Below are positions 60,091 through 64,000 of a stretch of DNA of 64,000 nt, piece by piece. Positions within the stretch are counted from its first letter, which is position 1; each line of letters begins with the position of its first letter. The notes below the pieces were generated by a model that did not search any database, had not been told where the DNA came from, and saw only the letters and a program-made list of their open reading frames with translations. The stretch spans positions 24,976,580 to 25,040,579 of the forward strand of contig NC_088678.1 of NCBI RefSeq assembly GCF_950023065.1, written 5' to 3'. The translations under genes and the position numbers were made by a program. The DNA comes from Planococcus citri (taxonomy: Eukaryota > Arthropoda > Insecta > Hemiptera > Pseudococcidae).

Positions 60091-60091
60091 G

Positions 60092-60097
60092 TTTATT
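60092..60097 (-). other. Possible poly(A) signal of candidate gene D
   Basis: AATAAA (in TTCAATAAACAGC) on the minus strand, 180 bases after the TAG of exon y. This is the expected position for a terminal exon. Confidence 0.4.
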
Positions 60098-60276
60098 GAA
60101 TGAATAACATCTTGGAAAAGTAATAATTATAACTCGACGTATAAAGTCCCTATGATATAACCGCCATTATATAAACGAGTTTCTTCTTCGTTCTTCTTAT
60201 CACCATCGATGAAAATTGAATCGTCGTACAGTATTGACAATAGAATGGAAAAAATTAGACAGATAAGCCTACATAT

Positions 60277-60975
60277 CTAACCTTCTATCCAGGTGTAATC
60301 TACGTTTGTGTATTCAAATATGCGCATTTTAAATCTGCACCCTTTGCTCGTGTGGTGTGGATTGATTTCCTGTTCGATATAGCGTAGGATGGTTCGATGC
60401 AGTTCATATTTGGCCGGAAATATTCGACCATAAATTGTAGGAGTATCTACAAAAAACCAAAACCTATATGGTGGAAAAATACGTACACCTTTAGCATATA
60501 AGATTTCGACTTGATCATCTTGATCGATGATTAATAGGCGCAATGTGGATGAATAAATCAACGTGTGTCGAATACTCAGTGGTTGGTATAACTTGGATGA
60601 CACAGTAGGAGTCGTTTTGGTGGCATCGTTTTACTTAAAAGCGCTCTATGGGTATATGATACTCGTAAGTATAGGTATAATCGAAATATCGCATAGTAAA
60701 GGTTATTAAAATGCAATTACAAGGTGGGTTGTGCTAATTGCGATGATTTTATAGCCTGTATGTAGAAATATTGCTATAAAAATTTAACTTTCTTGGAATA
60801 TTCAATACGCATACGTATATGTACGAGTACTGCTACGTTCGACTATAGGCACATATATTATTTATGATGTAGTTTTCAACTTCTGTTTGAGATACCTACC
60901 TACCTGTGCCATTGCTTCTCTTCGTGTGACACAATCGAAAAGAATTTTTTCAACTGCGAGGATCATCATCATCCC
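60277..60975 (-). CDS. Candidate gene D: last two coding exons of an unidentified protein (partial)
   Basis: Exon x (60904-60975, 72 nt) lies between acceptor TTATGTAATTGCAG and donor CACAG-GTAGGT and is open in phase 0 (ILAVEKILFDCVTRREAMAQ). Exon y (60277-60591, 315 nt) follows a plausible acceptor (CTGTGTCATCCAAG) in the same phase and ends at TAG 60277-60279. The encoded stretch is well mixed in composition, unlike local noise: LYQPLSIRHTLIYSSTL, VEILYAKGVRIFPPYRFW, then PAKYELHRTILRYIEQEINP and a C-terminal DYTWIEG. There is no in-frame ATG start in exon y, and an in-frame stop precedes it, so it must be spliced to upstream exons that I did not find. No family recognised; no signal peptide in the visible part. 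GTAGGT is a common word in this DNA, so the donor of exon x could be coincidental. Confidence 0.45.
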
Positions 60976-62375
60976 CTGCAATTACATAATTAAGTCTTCG
61001 AGTGTCTAACTACATATGACCTCGACCGATGATTAGATATAGGTAAATTAACTATACTTATTTCGAAATTAAACCCAACTACGTGAAATAAATTGAGACA
61101 ACAATAAAAATACCCCATTCTTAGGCAAATTTCTTCTCAAGATTTTAATCTCGCGTTCTCATGAACGAGCGATAATTTCTTCGCGAATCGATAGATATGT
61201 TTAGCGTGATTATTCGTATCAATTTTTTTTTCTTTAAATTTAATTCGTAGAAAATATTTGTACAGAGGTTGCAAAATGTTTTGAAATAGTTGACTATAGG
61301 TACCTAAGTACCTACGTATAGGCGATTCATTTGATCCTTTTGTTGTAATACACTACGAAGAGAAGTAAATCAAACGTAATTCATTTATCACTTTAGTCTG
61401 CCTGGCTGCGCCATTTTTAACGAGCAAAAACGCAAATTAAAACGTATTATTATTTATTATGTAACAGAAACTGCGTAAACCATACTGCGGATAACTGATA
61501 CGTTGTAGTCATCTTACCCTCCTTCCTCCGCATACTCCAAAGACGACTTCGAGACAACAAAAAACACACAACAATCGTTTGCGGCCAATATCGCACTTTG
61601 ATCGATTTGAATCAAAGTTCAATAGTGTACAGCTTTATGACATTTGACTGTGCTAATGGAAATGATAGATGAATGCGATTTAACCGGACGTGAACAGTGA
61701 ACACAGACACGTTTATTTGAATGGGATTGGCGATGATGCTGGCATTGCTGGCAGAATGGCGGTGTAAAGTCTCGTTATAAAGTTAGATATCCGCGACTGG
61801 TATTGTGAGAAAATCAGACGTGTAAAGATCTTAGGTACGAACGACGAATTTATATAGTTAGTAATACTTTAATCAATGAGAAATGCACGTGATTAGTTAT
61901 CTATTGCAAATCAGAAAGTTGTAGAATTGGCGGCTTAAATTGAAAATATAACGAACTGGATGTCGTAGGCACTAGACAGGCAGCCGGCAGGTGATCCAAG
62001 TACCTAATGGATAATCATTTGAAATGGATCATATTCGGTAAGGGAAGGGATTAACTACGAGAGGAGCTTTGTTTTAAATTTCAATCACCTTGCTGAGTAG
62101 GAAATCCTTGAATGAGGCTTCCTTTGGATCAAAAAATTGAGGAATTATTTGGTGAAGAATCTACTTCGGGACACTCCGAGACAGGTGTCTGGTTCTACAA
62201 CTATGTACCCAAATTACGTAAGTTGGGACATATTTTTTCTTGTATATTCAAGTATTGTTTGAGTAGATAGGTACTTTTTGGAAAAAAGTTCAACGAAATC
62301 TAACCTAATGAATTTCTAGTCGACATAACTTGAATTTCAAGCAGTTCTTTCAAAATGCATGGGTTTTATAGGGGG
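60976..62375. other. Stretch upstream of candidate exons of gene D
   Basis: Mixed, partly GC-balanced unique sequence. A TATAAAG-like box occurs near 61771 on either strand. I could not identify further exons of gene D. Confidence 0.3.
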
Positions 62376-62549
62376 CAGGAGTGAGCAGAATCACGTGAAA
62401 ATTGATTTAAATCTTCTTTAATTTTAGCGATTCGAATCTCTTTGAATCGCCAATCTGGAGAATCATTTGTGATATGATTCAAATCACAAATCGCGAATCG
62501 TGTGAATTTTTCGAATCGCGAATCGTTCGTTTCGAATCACGAATCACAA
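62376..62549. repeat. GAATCGCGAATC motif cluster, possible hAT-like remnant
   Basis: Starts CAGGAGTGAGCAGAATCACG and then carries about ten GAATC/GATTC-based words (GAATCGCGAATCG, CGAATCACGAATCAC). The structure resembles the motif-saturated hAT-like elements elsewhere in the window, but no right terminus or target duplication is visible. Confidence 0.4.
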
Positions 62550-62787
62550 TTTTTTTTACCTTTGGTGTATGTCCTATGGCCTCTCATTGCTTTTTTCTGT
62601 CATTGTTTACAAAAGATTGGCAAAGAAAGAGTATCGATAAGCCCATTTTTTGGCACCAGGCAGATATCGACTCGACCACTCTTAAAATGTTGTACTAAAT
62701 GTCTCAAATACGAATCTGTGGTTAGTTAACCCAAAATGACCATTTTTTCGCTCCAGGGGTTTCCACAGTTGATTTTAGGAACCACTG

Positions 62788-63823
62788 ACAAGGGAAACTC
62801 TTGAAGTGTCACACTCCGATTGGAACGGGACCGCGGTTTTTGGAAAGAGCATAGTCTAAAACCCCCAAAACCAAATTTTCAGCTGCCCAAGTTCATTTTT
62901 CGATTTTTGGCGAATTTTTGAAAATTCAAAATTGACTGTTTTTGGCGATTTATGCTTTTTTTAAAAAAGTATGTACTTGATCAGTAAAAATGGTCAAAAT
63001 AAGTCCCAAAACTAATATTAATTACCCAAATCCAAATTTCACTATTTCCAGCCATTCTAAAGCTTCCAACGCGATTTTTTAATTTCTCCAGAATTTTGAA
63101 TTTGCTCCAGAAGGTGTGAATATGAAGTTGGACAGCTAAAAATCGAGTTGTGTATTATAATCGGCCTGTTAAACGAGTTTATCCACATTTGAGCCGATTT
63201 TGAGAGTGACACCTCAAAGTGGTTTTTTGACCAGCTTTTTTCAAAATTAAAAAATCCAAAAAATCAAAAGTTTCCCCTTCGCGTGAAAATTTTTGAAATT
63301 CGCGCGAATCGCTGTATTTTGTCCATAACTAACCCCACGAACGCAAATTTCACGATTTCCAGCCATTCTGAAGCCTCCAGCGCGATTTTTCAATTTCTCC
63401 AGAATTTTGAATTCGCTCCAGAAGGCGTGAATATGAAGTTGGGCAGCTAAAAATCGAGTTGTGTATTATACTCGATCTGTTTAACGAATTTATCCACATT
63501 TGCGCCTATTTTGGGAGTGACACCTCAAGAGTGGTTTTTTGACCAGTTTTTTCATAATAAAAATATACAAAAATCAAAATCTCCCCAAATTCGGCGCAAA
63601 TGTGGATAAACTTGTTAAACAGATCGAGTATAATACACAACACGATTTTTAGCTGCCCAACTTCATATTCACATCTTCTGGAGCAAATTCGAAATTCTGG
63701 AGAAATTGAAAATCGCGCTGGAGGCTCCAGAATGGCTGGAAATGTTGAAATTTGGATTTGGGTAATTAATATTAGTTTTGGGACTTATTTTGACCATTTT
63801 TACTGATCAAGCACGTACCTTGT
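62788..63823. mobile_element. Modular inverted-repeat element, second copy with shortened right end (1036 bp)
   Basis: The left end (ACAAGGGAAACTCTTGAAGT) matches the copy at 16756 closely over about 270 bp. The right inverted terminus is cut after the GGACTTATTTTGACC...GATCAAG block. The last bases CCTTGT mirror the first six bases ACAAGG, so the end may be an internal deletion product rather than a simple truncation. Units are forward (about 63045-63235), forward (about 63355-63550, 309 bp on) and reversed (about 63590-63745). Confidence 0.78.
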
Positions 63824-64000
63824 GAGTATTATTTTCAAAAACTTTTTAAACTAAATATCTGTTTGAAACCTATAAACGTTATGCGAGGTGATTTACCCAT
63901 TCCCTACCCTCGGGGGCAGAAATGGGGGAGGTGGTTAATTTTTTGGGAAATTTTGGAACCACCATTCTGAACCTATTCCTTTGAACCCCGCTATAAAGCT
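63824..64000. other. Window end
   Basis: Short unique AT-rich sequence with a CCCTCGGGGGC patch; no feature recognised. Confidence 0.3.

Overview
The window is strongly AT-rich eukaryotic DNA, and everything recognisable in it points to an insect. It holds spliced genes for cuticular proteins of the Rebers-Riddiford (RR-1) chitin-binding type, TATA/initiator promoters, large introns full of non-autonomous DNA transposons, and a Penelope-like retroelement. The very frequent word TAGGTACCTA/TAGGTAGGTA and the repeat style remind me of mealybugs or other scale insects (Hemiptera). That placement is from memory of such genomes and is not proven here.

Genes. Three genes lie head-to-tail on the minus strand, and I could rebuild all three from splice signals. 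Gene A (5458-9150) encodes a secreted Tyr/Gln/Pro/Ala-rich protein of 136 aa. Gene B (11112-14092) encodes an RR-1 cuticular protein of 149 aa. Gene C (23909-44645) encodes an RR-1 cuticular protein of 158 aa, with exons spread over about 21 kb and one intron of 14.9 kb. All three share one architecture: a tiny first coding exon (2, 2 and 6 codons), a phase-0 intron, a second exon carrying the signal peptide, a phase-2 intron, and a last exon. They look like one cuticle-gene cluster. At 60277-60975 two adjoining minus-strand exons with a poly(A) signal probably form the 3' end of a fourth, unidentified gene. A 62-codon Cys-containing reading frame at 32939-33127 lies inside intron 2 of gene C.

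Mobile DNA. Between genes B and C lies the endonuclease end of a Penelope-like element (20551-22809) bounded by inverted repeats. Each repeat contains what reads as a minimal hammerhead ribozyme. The GIY-YIG region is broken by two DNA transposons side by side: a hAT-like element with a perfect 8-bp target duplication, and a palindromic TA-flanked element carrying two diverging tRNA-like sequences. Other well-bounded elements are hAT-like copies at 33162, 53162 and 56019, a TA-flanked element at 47963, an element with perfect 31-bp inverted termini at 28063, and two copies (16756 and 62788) of a modular inverted-repeat element whose middle module is inverted between copies. A 25-bp minisatellite lies at 58782-59345.

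The rest (75-5290, most of both gene C introns, 44.8-60 kb, 61-64 kb) shows no supportable coding sequence. It consists of diverged dispersed repeats, homopolymer tracts and unique AT-rich DNA. Lengths, frames and motifs were worked out by reading the sequence; no database search was possible.
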